Shown here: positions 11,571 through 22,687 of the stretch, piece after piece
How positions within the stretch are numbered: the first letter of the stretch is position 1
Layout of the letters: each line of letters opens with the position of its first letter
Assembly (NCBI GenBank): GCA_010015675.1
Contig: ML976995.1
Span: forward strand, 186,001-250,000
Length of the DNA stretch: 64,000 nucleotides
Source of the DNA: Byssothecium circinans
Taxonomy: Eukaryota; Ascomycota; Dothideomycetes; Pleosporales; Massarinaceae
Direction: 5' to 3'
Translations under genes and position numbers: made by a program
Notes under the pieces: model-generated
Seen by the model: the letters and a program-made list of their open reading frames with translations, nothing else
What the model was told of the DNA's origin: nothing
The model's database searches: none

Positions 11571-13484
11571 ATGACAATGGCGAAGGAACGCAACACATCC
11601 TCCGAGCATCCACCTCTCGATGGCGCTGCTGCTGCCCTTCGACAACAAGCGACAGGCAAGACAGGAGTGCGTGCACTATGGTCCAACATGAAGGTCTTCT
11701 ACATCGCCTTGTTTGCCTCCTTCGTAGGTTCCCCATCAGCTGCCCCTTCCTTCCCAACGCCATTGGTACTAACGAGTTATGATGCAGGGTGGTCTGATGT
11801 ACGGCTACCAACAAGGCGTACTTGGTCAAGCTCTTGTTATGCATTCCTTCGAGTAGAAGTTCCCGGATATCGCGGCCAGCTCCGGTAGGAAAGGCTGGTT
11901 GACTTCGATCCTTCAGCTTGGAGGTTGGTTTGGGGCGCTTTCGGCAGAATTTACGTGCGAAATCTTCTCGCGCAAGTATACATTGTTCGCGGGATCTGTT
12001 TGGACTATCCTCGGGTCGTACTTGACCGCCGGCGCGGCCAATAGCTCTTATCTTTATGCTGGCCGTTTCTTCACTGGACTGGGTAAGTGGACGCCGAAGC
12101 ACCATTGAGCAAGCTGACGAACGGTCAAGACCTCTCTACAATGCCGAGTTGGCGCCTCCCGAAATTCGAGGACTTCTAATAGCGCTCCAGCAGTTCGCAA
12201 AAACCATCGGGATCATGACAGCATACTGGATTGCGTATGACACCAACTACATCGGCGGAACTGGCGAGGGGCAGTCGGAGATGGCATGGCGCCTTCCACT
12301 TATCATCCAAGGCATACCCGGCATAATCCTTGCGATTGGTGTCTGGTTCCTGCCATTTTCGCCACGGCTCCTGGTGAATAAAGGCAAGGACGAGGAAGCA
12401 CGGGACGCTCTCTGTTTCCTTCGGAGCCTGCCACGTGACGATCCTCTGGTGGAGGTTGAGCTCTTGGAGATCAAGGCTGAGCACTTATTCGAGGAGCAGG
12501 CGTTCGCGAAACGGTTTCCGAGCATGGCGGAGAATGCGCGAAGCAGTCCCTGGACCAGGGAGGCAATGCAGTATGCCAGCATATTCAAGAAGAAAGATTC
12601 TTTCAAGAGAGTGGCTATCGCGGGCCTGGTCATGTTCTTTCAGCAGTGGTCTAGCATCGACTCAAGTAAGTTTTCACTTTCTCCTGGGGTCTTCGGTGCT
12701 GATATTTATGTTGCTAGTCATCTACTACGCCCCTATCATCTTCCAATCCCTCGGTCTCGATGGCAACACTATCTCCCTCCTCGCCACCGGCGTTGTTGGC
12801 GTTGTGAACGTTGTAACCACTATCCCGGCAATCCTCCTCATCGACCGTGTAGGTCGCAAGCCTCTCCTCCTTGCCGGCTCCATCGGTATGTTTCTCTGCC
12901 AAGTAATCACCGGTATTATCGTGGCAAAGTGCCAGCATGATTGGAAGGCCAATGTTGCCGCAGGTTGGGCAGCTGTGGTAATGATATGGCTCTATATTGC
13001 GAACTTTGCGTATAGTTGGGGCCCAGCGAGTTGGATTCTGATCGCTGAGATCTTTCCACTGTCCATTCGCGCTAAAGGTACCGCGATCGGAGCGTCATCG
13101 AACTGGATGAACAATTTTATTGTGGCTTTCATCACGCCTCCAATGCTTGAAGGGATAACTTGGGGGATGTATATCTTCTTCGCTGGGTGGCTCGCTTTAG
13201 GCACCGTATTCGTATGGTTCTTCGTTCCGGAGACAAAGGGAAAGACACTGGAGGAGATGGATCATGCGTTTGGGTAAGCCATTTCATTGTATACTCAAAA
13301 CCACCCCATCTACACTCGCTGACAGCCAACCAGGTCAAACACAAGTTTGGAGGACATGGGGATTCTCAGGAATATTCAGGATGAGATCGGACTTACTCGT
13401 GCATTGGGAGTGAACGGATTCGATGCCCACTCATTGGAGACCAAGAAAGTTGGTGCGAACGAGACGGAGCACTTGGAAGTGTGA
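11571..13484 (+). pseudogene. MFS sugar-porter transporter, broken
   Basis: Remnant of a sugar/H+ symporter. Exons: 11571-11723, 11788-12082, about 12130-12665, 12718-13273, 13334-13484. Recognisable parts are GGLMYGYQQGVLGQ in TM1, PLYNAELAPPEIRG, the inter-domain signature DRVGRKPLLLAG and the end motif PETKGKTLEEMDHAFG. Two defects break it. TAG at 11854-11856 interrupts HSFE-stop-KFPDIA, consistent with CAG to TAG. At the second intron (12083-about 12129) the expected eight or so residues between FFTGLG and PLYNAE are missing and the frame does not join, so a small deletion probably removed the start of exon 3. The remaining introns are regular GT-AG. It would have supplied substrate to the two dehydrogenases beside it (inference). 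Confidence 0.85.
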
Positions 13485-13960
13485 GCCTGGCGAATTCAAT
13501 ACGATGATCGGGTTTATACGTCAGTTGCGGTCAGCTAGGTATCGCTCATGGCAAATTGCAAAGCATAACGTGATAATTGGGGTCCGCAGGGTTACGAAGT
13601 AAATATATTGACCGCGATTTGTTGTACGAAATGCAAAGGATGTGCTTTGTTGCAGCGACCAAACTTCGTATCCACCGTTGATGTCCGCCGCTGAATACTC
13701 CCAATTCGGAATAGCAGTACGCCACTAAAGTATGCACCTAGGCAGTCACGACTTCATCGTGGCTGAGCTCCGAGTACTTCAACTGTTCAATTCATTGCAC
13801 ATCTCCTTTAACCTTCAATCTTATACCATACTGGCCTGATCTTCGATCTTACCCAACTCCAGCCGACGCAATTTTGTTCGAAAGCCGGGGGTCATTTCCC
13901 GGTGCACGTCCTGCACGCAGCCTTCTTTTCTCCAGGACGGTAGACTGGCCGCGTTTCGCG
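13485..13960. other. Intergenic region before HET gene
   Basis: 476 bases without a supported gene. The reading frame of the HET gene is open upstream of its first ATG at 13961, but no ATG lies in that stretch. Confidence 0.55.
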
Positions 13961-15985
13961 ATGGCATATTGCGACCAATGTCTCGATATCGATAAGTGGC
14001 TCACGCAACACAGAGGTCTTCAGACTGAATGTCGAAAGTACGAGTTCACTGCAAAATGCGATACTGGTGATTGCATCAGTTGCCGCTCATTGGGGCTTGC
14101 AACCCTTTCTGAGTATGGCGAGAAGCTGTTGATACATATCATGGGAGAAACACCGACTCGACAGCCCATGATCTATCTCGGTAACGAACGAACCCCTCTC
14201 GATGTTCGACTATATCACCTACGACATACAACTTTGGAAGAGCCATATGACGAACGATTCAGCGACCTTGATCTCGCCAGAGGCTGGTTAGATCAATGCG
14301 ACAATGAGCACGGAGCCACGTGTAACTTGCCATCTACCTTCAAGCTGGACATGGATCTCCTTTTCGTGGACGTGGAAGATCGGTGTATTGTCAGAAGACC
14401 CGCGGGGCAGACTCGTTATGCGGCCTTGAGCTACGTATGGGGCAAGTCGATTGTCACGAAAGCTACTTCTGCGAACATCGAGAGTTTGAAGAAAAGCCAG
14501 AGTCTATCGGATCCGGAGTATACTTTACCGAAGTCTATTGAAGATTCTATTTTCGTCACGGCAAGATTGGGAATCAGATATCTATGGTGCGATTGTTTAT
14601 GTATCATCCAAGATGATCGCAACCTTCAAACATATCTTAACGCCATGGCTTCCATATATGCACATGCTCACGTTACGATCGCAATTACGAACGCTAAAAA
14701 TGCGGACGAAGGGATTATGGGACTTAAACAAGAAGGCGGCACACGCTGTAGGAAGTTGAACCGCATTGTATCCTTGCCGAACCACCAGTTCAAAATGTCC
14801 TTCCATCATGACTTGAAGGCAGACAACGTATACAATGACCGCGACACTCTTGCACCATGGTCTCTACGTGGTTGGACTTTTCAAGAAGGCTCATTCTCCC
14901 GACGCATGCTCATATTCAACGGATCCATGAGTTGGGTGTGTTCCAAGTGTTATAGGAAGGAGTCTAGTATCAACCAGTCCCCGAAAGAAACTCGGTACGA
15001 ACAGCTATGGCCAGATTGGTCGACTTCTCTTTGTCGAATCGGCAAGCTTGGGAGTGTCAACGATTACCGCCGCCTCGTCGAACAATTCGCCCGTCGTGAA
15101 TTCACTTTCGACTCCGACATATTAGACGCCTTCGCTGGTACAATGGCGCTCCCTTACATGGACGAAGAATTTCCGCTGTCAAACTATTTCTACGGGCACC
15201 CGCTTGCGCTCTTTGAGAGATCGCTTTTATGGGCACCTCAATTAGGCGAACTCGTAGTAAAGAGAGATCCGCCAAAGTATTCACAGCAGTGGATGTGGAC
15301 GAAAAAACAGCAGACGACCTCAATGCCTGCCTGGTCTTGTTTCTCGTGGCGTGGCGATCTTGATCTCAAAGCCTGGATGGACGCTGAGAATAACTTACCT
15401 ACACAGCGTGTATCCACCATCTCAAAGCAGTGTTATTCATGTGGCCTATTGGTTGATATAAGAATGAAACACTGTTGTCGTACCTCTGCGCATCGACGTG
15501 CGGTACTCTTCAGTCCTTACATCATTCTTCGCACGCGGCAAGCTGAATTCTCCGTGAGAATCGAGGATTTTGAAGAGGCGCCTATGGGCGACATGTACAT
15601 CATACATCCCAAGAAACATCGGACTTCCATTGGCGCCGTCCGCTTCCAAGATTTCTCACCTCAAGAACGGGTCAATTTCGTTCATCAGCATCATACGGTA
15701 CAGGCAGACTGGCGAATTTCTTATAGCAAATACACATTCGTGGCTATCTACATGGGGCAGTGCGACGTGGGAAGGTTACCCAACGTTGAGGAAGGGTACT
15801 CATGGAAAAAAGCGCATGGAGGTAGCGCCAAAAATGTAATGGACTGCGTCTATGCTTTATGCGTGGTGCAAGACTACCGTGATCCTACATGGAAAAGGCC
15901 ATGGGTGAGGATTGGCTCTGCTGCCATTGAGAAGGATGCCTGGGATGAGTTTGCCGGAGAGGAAAAGGGCATAATATTAGGCTGA
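13961..15985 (+). CDS. HET-domain protein (heterokaryon incompatibility type)
   Basis: Single-exon gene for 674 residues. The HET domain begins near residue 150 with YAALSYVWG and continues with LWCDCLCIIQDD near 207, MASIYAHAHVTIAI and RGWTFQE near 302, the standard order for this family. The N-terminus is Cys-rich (CDQC at residues 4-7 and a further cluster near 30-43) and could bind metal. HET proteins act in non-self recognition between hyphae and can trigger cell death; here the specific partner is unknown. I chose the first ATG in the frame, at 13961. No truncation is seen. It lies between the dying catabolic cluster and a transposon, as is common for HET genes. Confidence 0.9.
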   Translation: MAYCDQCLDIDKWLTQHRGLQTECRKYEFTAKCDTGDCISCRSLGLATLSEYGEKLLIHIMGETPTRQPMIYLGNERTPLDVRLYHLRHTTLEEPYDERFSDLDLARGWLDQCDNEHGATCNLPSTFKLDMDLLFVDVEDRCIVRRPAGQTRYAALSYVWGKSIVTKATSANIESLKKSQSLSDPEYTLPKSIEDSIFVTARLGIRYLWCDCLCIIQDDRNLQTYLNAMASIYAHAHVTIAITNAKNADEGIMGLKQEGGTRCRKLNRIVSLPNHQFKMSFHHDLKADNVYNDRDTLAPWSLRGWTFQEGSFSRRMLIFNGSMSWVCSKCYRKESSINQSPKETRYEQLWPDWSTSLCRIGKLGSVNDYRRLVEQFARREFTFDSDILDAFAGTMALPYMDEEFPLSNYFYGHPLALFERSLLWAPQLGELVVKRDPPKYSQQWMWTKKQQTTSMPAWSCFSWRGDLDLKAWMDAENNLPTQRVSTISKQCYSCGLLVDIRMKHCCRTSAHRRAVLFSPYIILRTRQAEFSVRIEDFEEAPMGDMYIIHPKKHRTSIGAVRFQDFSPQERVNFVHQHHTVQADWRISYSKYTFVAIYMGQCDVGRLPNVEEGYSWKKAHGGSAKNVMDCVYALCVVQDYRDPTWKRPWVRIGSAAIEKDAWDEFAGEEKGIILG

Positions 15986-16869
15986 GCGCAATGATGCTTA
16001 GGCGACGACATGAGAAGGGGGTCGATATAAGATTCAACAAGCACTAGTCGGGGCTGTCTAATGAATGGTTCCATCTTGCTTCTAGCCCCTGTTCCCTGGT
16101 ATGTATCCACCTAGCTCAAAGTACGTACGCGTACATTATTGAAACCACTTTAACCGGCGGCTTCTTCACAGTTTTTCCACGGCACTCCCTCAGCTGCTCC
16201 TCGGTACACAGAAACATCTGCCAAGCTTTTGTACTACATTACGAAACAATCCAAACATTCGGCATCTGGCCAACTGCAGTCACTCAAATTATTCCGATTG
16301 CCTGGGCATGCACCCCGCAAAAGCCGTGTCATCCTCACACCAAGCGCTTAATATCACCGGGACCGGGATACTATAACCGCGGACCGGCCATGATAAATGA
16401 ATAGAAGACTTTGTATTGCTCTCGGCATCATAACATGCTGTCTGCTGACACGAATACCACCATGGTTCCACTTAACTATCTTCCTCGCCGTTTGGTTGAA
16501 ACATGGCGGCGCGACCAATGGGAGCGCGGAGCGGTGTATTACATCGTCTGGGCAGATGAAGTGACCATTGAAAGACAGGAGGGATGCGATCCGCAAACCT
16601 GGTTCTGTGGAAATGGAGATTAAAAAGGATTAATACTGGAGATGGAGCAGCGTGACGCAGTGCCGAATGGTGGGTGCGTCGCGCCGTGGAGAGATCCACG
16701 GAGTGGTTCGATACGGTTCCACTAGGTAGATCCTCGTCGACAATTCCTCAGATGATTAGGTCTTTGGGGTATATTAGATCAGTTTCCCACCATTTCCTTG
16801 GTCGATATCGGTTCGATCAAACACGTTTCACTCAAGACACCGCAGGCAATTCGATCTCGGACCGCCATC
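15986..16869. other. Promoter region of the GH45 gene
   Basis: 884 bases with only short ORFs on both strands. A TATA-like GTATATTAG lies at about 16769-16777, roughly 100 bases before the GH45 ATG. Confidence 0.55.
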
Positions 16870-17641
16870 ATGCTCGTCTCCCTTCAACAACTCGCTCTTC
16901 TGGCTCTCACCACTGGCGCTGCTGTCGTCAACGGCCAAAGCGGATCAGGAAAGACGACTCGTTATTGGGACTGCTGCAAGGGCTCATGCGGTTGGTCTGG
17001 TAAAGCTTCGGTCAGCTCACCGATCCAGAGCTGCGACAAGAGCGACAATCCTCTTGCCAACATGGCTGCCAAAAGCGCATGCGATAATGGCGGTGGCCAG
17101 GCATTCATGTGTTCGACTCAGAGTCCATGGGCTGTGAACGATTCATTGGCGTATGGTTTCGCTGCCGTCAAGCTTGCTGGTGGAAGTGAGAGCTCCTGGT
17201 GTTGCGCCTGCTATAAGTACGATTCCCTCCTTTCACATGCTCCACCTCAAACAAAGGGTCCAGAATTAACAACAGTGTAGGCTCACTTTCACATCCGGAG
17301 CTGTCAAAGGCCAGCAAATGATCGTCCAAGCTACAAACACCGGCGGCGATCTCGGCAGCAACCACTTCGATATCGCCATGCCCGGCGGCGGTGTGGGTCT
17401 CTTCAATGCCTGCACAAACCAGTGGGGTGCTCCGCCGAACGGCTGGGGTGCGCAATACGGCGGTATCTCTTCTCGTTCTGAATGCGATTCCTTTCCCGAG
17501 AAGCTCAAGGCGGGCTGCCATTGGCGATTCGATTGGTTCAAGGGCGCTGATAATCCGGATGTTACGTTTGAGAAGGTTACGTGCCCGAGGGCAATTACTG
17601 ACAAGACGGGCTGTGTTCGCAGCGGGGAGAACCCCAGTTAA
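16870..17641 (+). CDS. GH45 endo-beta-1,4-glucanase, secreted
   Basis: Plant cell-wall cellulase of family 45. Exons 16870-17216 and 17281-17641 (intron 64 nt) encode 235 residues. A signal peptide of about 20 residues ends near VVNGQ. The mature part starts with [14 protein letters not shown], where the Asp is the catalytic base. [12 protein letters not shown] in exon 2 supplies the catalytic acid. Many cysteines are spaced as in the family. There is no linker or cellulose-binding module, so this is the single-domain form. No defects seen. Its presence suggests growth on plant material (inference). Confidence 0.94.
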
Positions 17642-18133
17642 GAACTTGACTTTCTCGATGATCATGCTCTGTAGAGCCACAGGGTGTTAGCGACGATCAA
17701 AGAATCAAGACGAAGGAAGGACTTCATGTATATAATTACTTCTATGACGGCGAAAAATTATGTATCGAGATATTATGTTCATGTCTCACGAATCACTACG
17801 CTTACAGATTTTGCGTTCGCTTTCAACAACAACTAAAGATATTTTAGGGGTTCTTTTGTCATTCAGTAAATGAAACTCTAGGCTTACAATTCATCAGTCT
17901 TGGATAGTCTCGAATGAGATCCTGTGCCTTCTGGAAGCCTGGTGGAGCCTGTTTTGTGCATGCTCGGTAGTATTTAAGTTTTGCTCGGGTTATCCGCAAG
18001 ACAATGTAGCTTCTTGCTAGAGTTACGAAAAACTAATGACTCACATTGTCAGTTTTGAGATTGGATTCCTTACATACGCAGCCGTCAAGCGAAGAGGCGT
18101 AGATATCTCGAGGTCACGAAGACAAGTACGGAA
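17642..18133. other. Intergenic region between GH45 gene and transposon
   Basis: 492 bases, AT-rich, with no ORF or repeat that I can support. Confidence 0.55.
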
Positions 18134-18179
18134 TAAGCTAGCCGACACTGATGCGAGCCACCCACTGATGCGAGCCATC
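18134..18179 (+). repeat. Left terminal inverted repeat of the transposon
   Basis: Starts TAAGCTAGCCGACACTG and contains the unit CACTGATGCGAGCCA twice in direct order (about 18146-18160 and 18163-18177). Its reverse complement is found at 19876-19921 with two mismatches. Confidence 0.93.
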
Positions 18180-19919
18180 TGCCAGGGATCAGCCACCCCT
18201 TGAAAAATCAATGTAATTGCCTCAACCTAGTTACAATTGCCACTCTATACACATAGACTGAAGCGTTTGAGCTGCTGTTTCAGCTGCTCTTCTTTCTGCA
18301 GCCTTTTCCTCAGCATCAATATCACGCTGTGCCTCAAGAAGCTGTGAGGCCCGTACAGCAACCATGATTGTATCTATATCTGCAAAGCGTTGATTTGGGT
18401 CAACACGAACCTTCTTTCGTAGCTGCGGAGGCTTAAGAGCTTCAAGTTGACTGTGTAGTCTTTTGTTCTCTATTTCTAGCTGCGCTGCGCGTATATTCGC
18501 TGCTGCAATTGCCTTCCCTGCTTTTTGGAAGAGCTGGTAAGTCTTGCGGCCAACACTCTCGTTCCTGTGGAGCTCTCTCTGAGCTACAAAGAGATCACGA
18601 GGGCCGTGGGGGGTAGAGAGATAGCTCTCAGCAGGTTAAGGTTAATTCTGACGAGGTGGCGTAATAGGCCTTTAAGCCACTTAAGACGAGTTGACTACCC
18701 GCTCAATATTCAATGGACAGATGCCTGCAGTAGCCTATCTAGCTCGTACGACTCTCTTAGTAATTGCTTTCTCTCTAGCTGTATGGTAGGCCGTGATAAA
18801 GCGTTCCTTTTTAACAGGTGCTGCGTCGTCAAGGTAGGATAGCTCTTGAATCTAGTGTCGATAGAATCTCTTTACTACTAAGAAAACTAAGAGATCTAGA
18901 GGCTGTAGGACGTGCGAGGAATAAGGAGGTAGGAATAGAAGCTGGATTCTATTCTGCTTACAAAGCTATAGGAATTCTAGGCTGATGTGGCTGCCGTGAC
19001 CATCCAAAATCAACATCCTCCAACGATTACGTGAGGGAGCTGTATTAGGTAGAAATATACGCTGTAGCCACTCAGTCCCTATTACATTGGATGTCCAGCC
19101 GTTCTGTGAGGTTGTATAAAGCCAGTCTAGAACAGTTACAGGAAACTAGGTAGTCTGCAGGTTCTAGCCCTTAAATATCACTGCGCAGCGCAGTTTCTTG
19201 CCCGTAGCTAACACGCACTCGATTACGGATGCCCACTCGCGATTCTCTGGAGACTGATAATAAGCCTTCTTTTTCTAACTACTTGCGAGTACTCTAGTGT
19301 TTGCACATACGCCTAGGGCCTTCCCAGTCTCATCCATATTCCATGTATCCTTAGCCTGTATACCCAGCTCTGCGCGCAGCCTCTCATAGTGCTGAAGAAA
19401 CTCGCGTATCTACTCTTGTGTTGCTCCCTTAGCCCGTGTAGCCTTTATCTTTCTACCCACAATAGATGTGACGCGTGGGTTGCGCTTAAGAAAGAAGGAT
19501 ATCCAACGCTTGCCCACAGAATTATTGTCTCCATTCATCCTTAGGATTCGATTCGCCATTTCTCGCGCGCGCGCGTGGGAGGGAGGAAAAGCGCGTGCGT
19601 CTTCTTCGAGGATCCATTGTACAAGAAACTCCTCTTGTTGTGGAGTTAATCGTTGCTGGTATACGTGGCTGTTTTGGTTGCTCTGCCTGCCGCGCATGCG
19701 GGCAGAGAGCGTGGCTCGAGGGATACCGTACGCCTTTGCAGCAGCTCGTTGACTGGTAAAAACACCAGCATCAAGATCACTAATAGCTGCTTGAATAGTT
19801 GCTTCACGGTTGTCCATTTTAATCGAGTGGGTGGAGAGAAAATACGTGTTTTGATGAGAGCCTGAGTTCTGGGCGGATGGCTCGGAACAGTGGGTGGCTC
19901 GCATCAGTGTCGGCTAGCT
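18136..19919 (-). mobile_element. Fot1/pogo-type (Tc1/mariner) DNA transposon, RIP-inactivated
   Basis: A complete-looking element of about 1,784 bp lying between TA dinucleotides, the target-site duplication of this superfamily. It has terminal inverted repeats that match at 44 of 46 positions when TA is included, and one transposase gene on the minus strand. The ends are well preserved while the gene is full of stop codons, so the element is non-autonomous now. The frame is otherwise continuous, which fits point mutation rather than general decay. Confidence 0.88.
18660..19817 (-). pseudogene. Pogo/Fot1 transposase with multiple stop codons
   Basis: The start at 19817 gives MDNREATIQAAISDLDAG, a Psq-type helix-turn-helix. 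A CENP-B-type DNA-binding part follows (FLVQWILEEDARAFPP, VGKRWISFFLKRNP). The frame closes at TAG 19412-19410. Reading on in the same frame gives the DDE catalytic domain: NMDETG, ILDGHGSHI and LPPYSSHVLQPLDLLVF. It is cut by further TAG codons at 19277, 19166, 19148, 18968 and 18854, another near 18736, and two TAA codons near 18680. I could follow the frame without an indel to about 18660. All stops can arise from CAG/CAA or TGG by C-to-T change on one strand or the other. Confidence 0.88.
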
Positions 19920-19921
19920 TA
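19876..19921 (-). repeat. Right terminal inverted repeat of the transposon
   Basis: Reverse complement of the left end. The inner copy of the direct repeat differs at two bases (CTGTTCCGAG against CTGATGCGAG). The outer end finishes in TA. Confidence 0.93.
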
Positions 19922-20614
19922 GTGTGTACCTAGGTACGTATGTAACCCTTGTTGCATTGAATTTAACTAAAACCGGAATGACTCACTGCTCCCTTGCAAA
20001 TTTCTTCGGGAGCACACAAAACTTCACTACTGTTGGGAGGATTCCTACTGGAGCCGTTATCTGGGTGAAAGTATGACTGTTTCATGCATGAGATAAAAAA
20101 CCATGACATCAATACGCTATCGCCAAACAGCTTTTTTGAAAGGTGTTCTTTATAAATTGACTAATGCAGGAGTCAAAGCAGTTAAAAACGAATACGATGG
20201 TGAGTCGGTGATGGATCGGAGATTGCGGGAATTTATCGAATTTATCTTAGATAAGTAGGGGGCGTAACCTGCTGTTACTACCCTGTGCTACAGATACCAT
20301 CAGCTTCCTCAGAAAGTACAAGAAAAAGGTATGCTATTAACAGTATGCGGTCGTTCGTAGATCATACCACATCGAAAAGCGGAATATGAAAACCGCAAGC
20401 CTGAGTCTAAGCCGTTTGCGGCACTAGCGTCTCGGCTTCCGCGGCCTGCGTACGAGCTCAGGCTTTTCTTTCATCAAGATCTTCGCACAACATCATAACC
20501 TATGCTTCACCTCTCGCATCCATCTCAAAATCTGAAAGGGCGTTTCGAAAGGTAAAAGAGGTCGACAAAAAGGCATCGTACAAACCACATTCGAGCAAGT
20601 GGTATGGGCTTGGC
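19922..20614. other. Intergenic region between transposon and DHA1 transporter
   Basis: 693 bases with no supported gene. A minus-strand ORF at 20500-20769 is antisense to the first exon of the transporter and is taken as a shadow. Confidence 0.55.
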
Positions 20615-22339
20615 ATGACGAAATCATCATGGCTTTCATACGCGTGGTTGTCGAACCAAGGAGAGAAGGAGCCGTATTTGCTCAGGTACAGGAGCTCGGA
20701 GGCATTTATCATTGGGACGGTTGCTTTGGCTGTCTTCACGGTACGTTGATGCGTGACGAGGGACCCCAAGATACTTTCGAGTCGTTGATAAAACCATTAG
20801 CGTTATGCTAACAATGGGTAAAGGACATGTTTCTTTACGGCTTAATTGTACCAGTCATACCATTTGCCATCCAGACCAAAAGCCATGTAGACTCCGGTAG
20901 AGGTATGCTGCAGCCTTCGCTCTATTGCTTATACCTGGCTCACAATCTACCAAGTGCAATACTGGGTCTCAGTACTTATCGCCATCTACGCCGCTGCACT
21001 CTTAGCCTTTTCTCCGATATGTGGCTGGCTCGCCGATCGCAGCTCTTCTCGACGCTCACCACTCGTTCTGGGACTGCTCGCCTTGCTTGGCGCTACCGTC
21101 TTATTGAATATAGGTTCGAGCATAGGTATAATGATCGCAGGCCGTCTATTACAAGGAGCCTCCGCTGCTGTTGTATGGGTCGTTGGTCTAGCATTGTTAG
21201 CTGACACTGTACCGCAAGATCGTCTTGCTCAAGCTATGGGATATGTTGGCGTTGGCATGTCAGTTGGTATTATGATTGGGCCTTTGCTTGGTGGTGTTGT
21301 GTACGAGCGTGCAGGCTATAATGCCGTGTATGCTATGGCATATGCGCTTATTGGCATCGATATCGTTCTCCGGCTTCTGCTTGTGGAGAAGAAAGTTGCT
21401 ATGAGATGGACCAAGGAGACATCTGATAGTCAAACGACCTCAGACGAAACCGCTCCAAGCGATCAAACTGATATTGAGAAGGGTACAGGTACGAAAGGTG
21501 AATCTGAAAATACTGGCACTGATTCGAACGGCGCCTCCACAACCGTACCTGCCACCGATCTCGAAATAAGCGCAATATCCGTGCCAGATACTTCCACCCC
21601 GGCAACAAAAGCAGACCAAACAGGAGCTACCAACAACAACTCCCAAAAACGCCTACGAGAACGACTACCACCGGTTCTCTCCTTGCTCTATTCCCGCCGT
21701 CTTTTAGCCGCTCTCTTCGGCGCAATAATCCAAGCAGCCGTCATGACATCATTTGACTCTGTTCTCGCCCTCCATGCAGCCAACACATTCCATTGGCACT
21801 CCACCGGCGCTGGTCTACTCTTCCTTCCAATCGTCATCCCCTCATTCCTCGGTCCCCTATTCGGCTACATCTCGGACCGCTACGGTGGGCGTTACCCAGC
21901 AACTATCGGTTTTCTGCTCGCCTGTCCGCCACTTGCCTGTCTGCGTTTCGTAGACACCAATACGATTCACGACAAAGTACTTCTTTGCGCATTACTAGCG
22001 CTCATTGGACTATTCCTGACTCTCACATTCCCACCGTTTATGGCGGAAATATCAGCCGTGGTTGCGGACAAGGAGAAGAAGATGTTGGAAAATGGAGAGA
22101 AGGGGTATGGGAAAGGCGGTGCGTATGCGCAGGCTTATGCTTTGTTTAATATGGCATTTGCAGCTGGTTGTGTTGTGGGGCCGTTGCTGGCGGGGTTTAT
22201 CGTCCAGGAGAAGGGGTGGGCGACTATGGCATGGGTGTTGGGGTTGCTGTCGGCAGTTACGGCTGTGCCGAGCTTTTTGTGGATGGGTGGCTGGATATTT
22301 GGGAAGAAGGTAGATGGGAGTGAATCAAATGGGGAATAA
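20615..22339 (+). CDS. MFS transporter, DHA1/VMAT-like
   Basis: Proton-coupled exporter of the major facilitator superfamily, 527 residues. Exons: 20615-20740, 20824-20896, 20955-22339, all GT-AG. TM1 is split over exons 1 and 2 (EAFIIGTVALAVFT joined to DMFLYGLIVPVIPFAI). The TM2-3 loop reads GWLADRSSSRR, the standard MFS motif A region; GRLLQGASAAVVWV and MIGPLLGGVVYERAGY follow as in drug antiporters. A long Ser/Thr/Asp-rich cytoplasmic loop separates the two six-helix halves. The C-terminal half has YISDRYGGRYP, a second motif A. Exon 1 was placed by frame and TM1 continuity, as it is too short to stand alone. The cargo is unknown. Confidence 0.86.
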
Positions 22340-22687
22340 ACGTCTTGATCACGATTTCAAGAGAGGCATAGGCCGTTCGCGTTACGAAAGCGAGTACCGT
22401 GAGCGAAGATGGATGTATTGTAATCTAAGGGTGGCAGTAAAGACAGTATAGAAAGCAAAGACGGAAAGAAAGAGGAACCGAGACTCCGAAGAAATGGAGG
22501 ACTGTCTGAGTGTGAGCTCAGCTGCGAAGCGGAATGGACCGTCGATGGAAAAGGAAAACTGCAACGAAAGAACCCGTTCCCAGAGATTGCCAGCAACTCA
22601 TCACTCCAGGAAGGCTTATATCGTGGGGTACCAAAGAAGTCCAGAAAGACATATGTATCGTCAGTCATCACATCCCCCTCGCATCAC
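22340..22687. other. Gap between convergent genes
   Basis: 348 bases of presumed 3' UTR of the transporter and of the Q/S-rich gene. No other feature seen. Confidence 0.5.

Noticed and set aside
20500..20769. 89-residue minus-strand ORF
   Set aside because: It is antisense to exon 1 of the DHA1 transporter, whose hydrophobic TM1 and splice sites are convincing.
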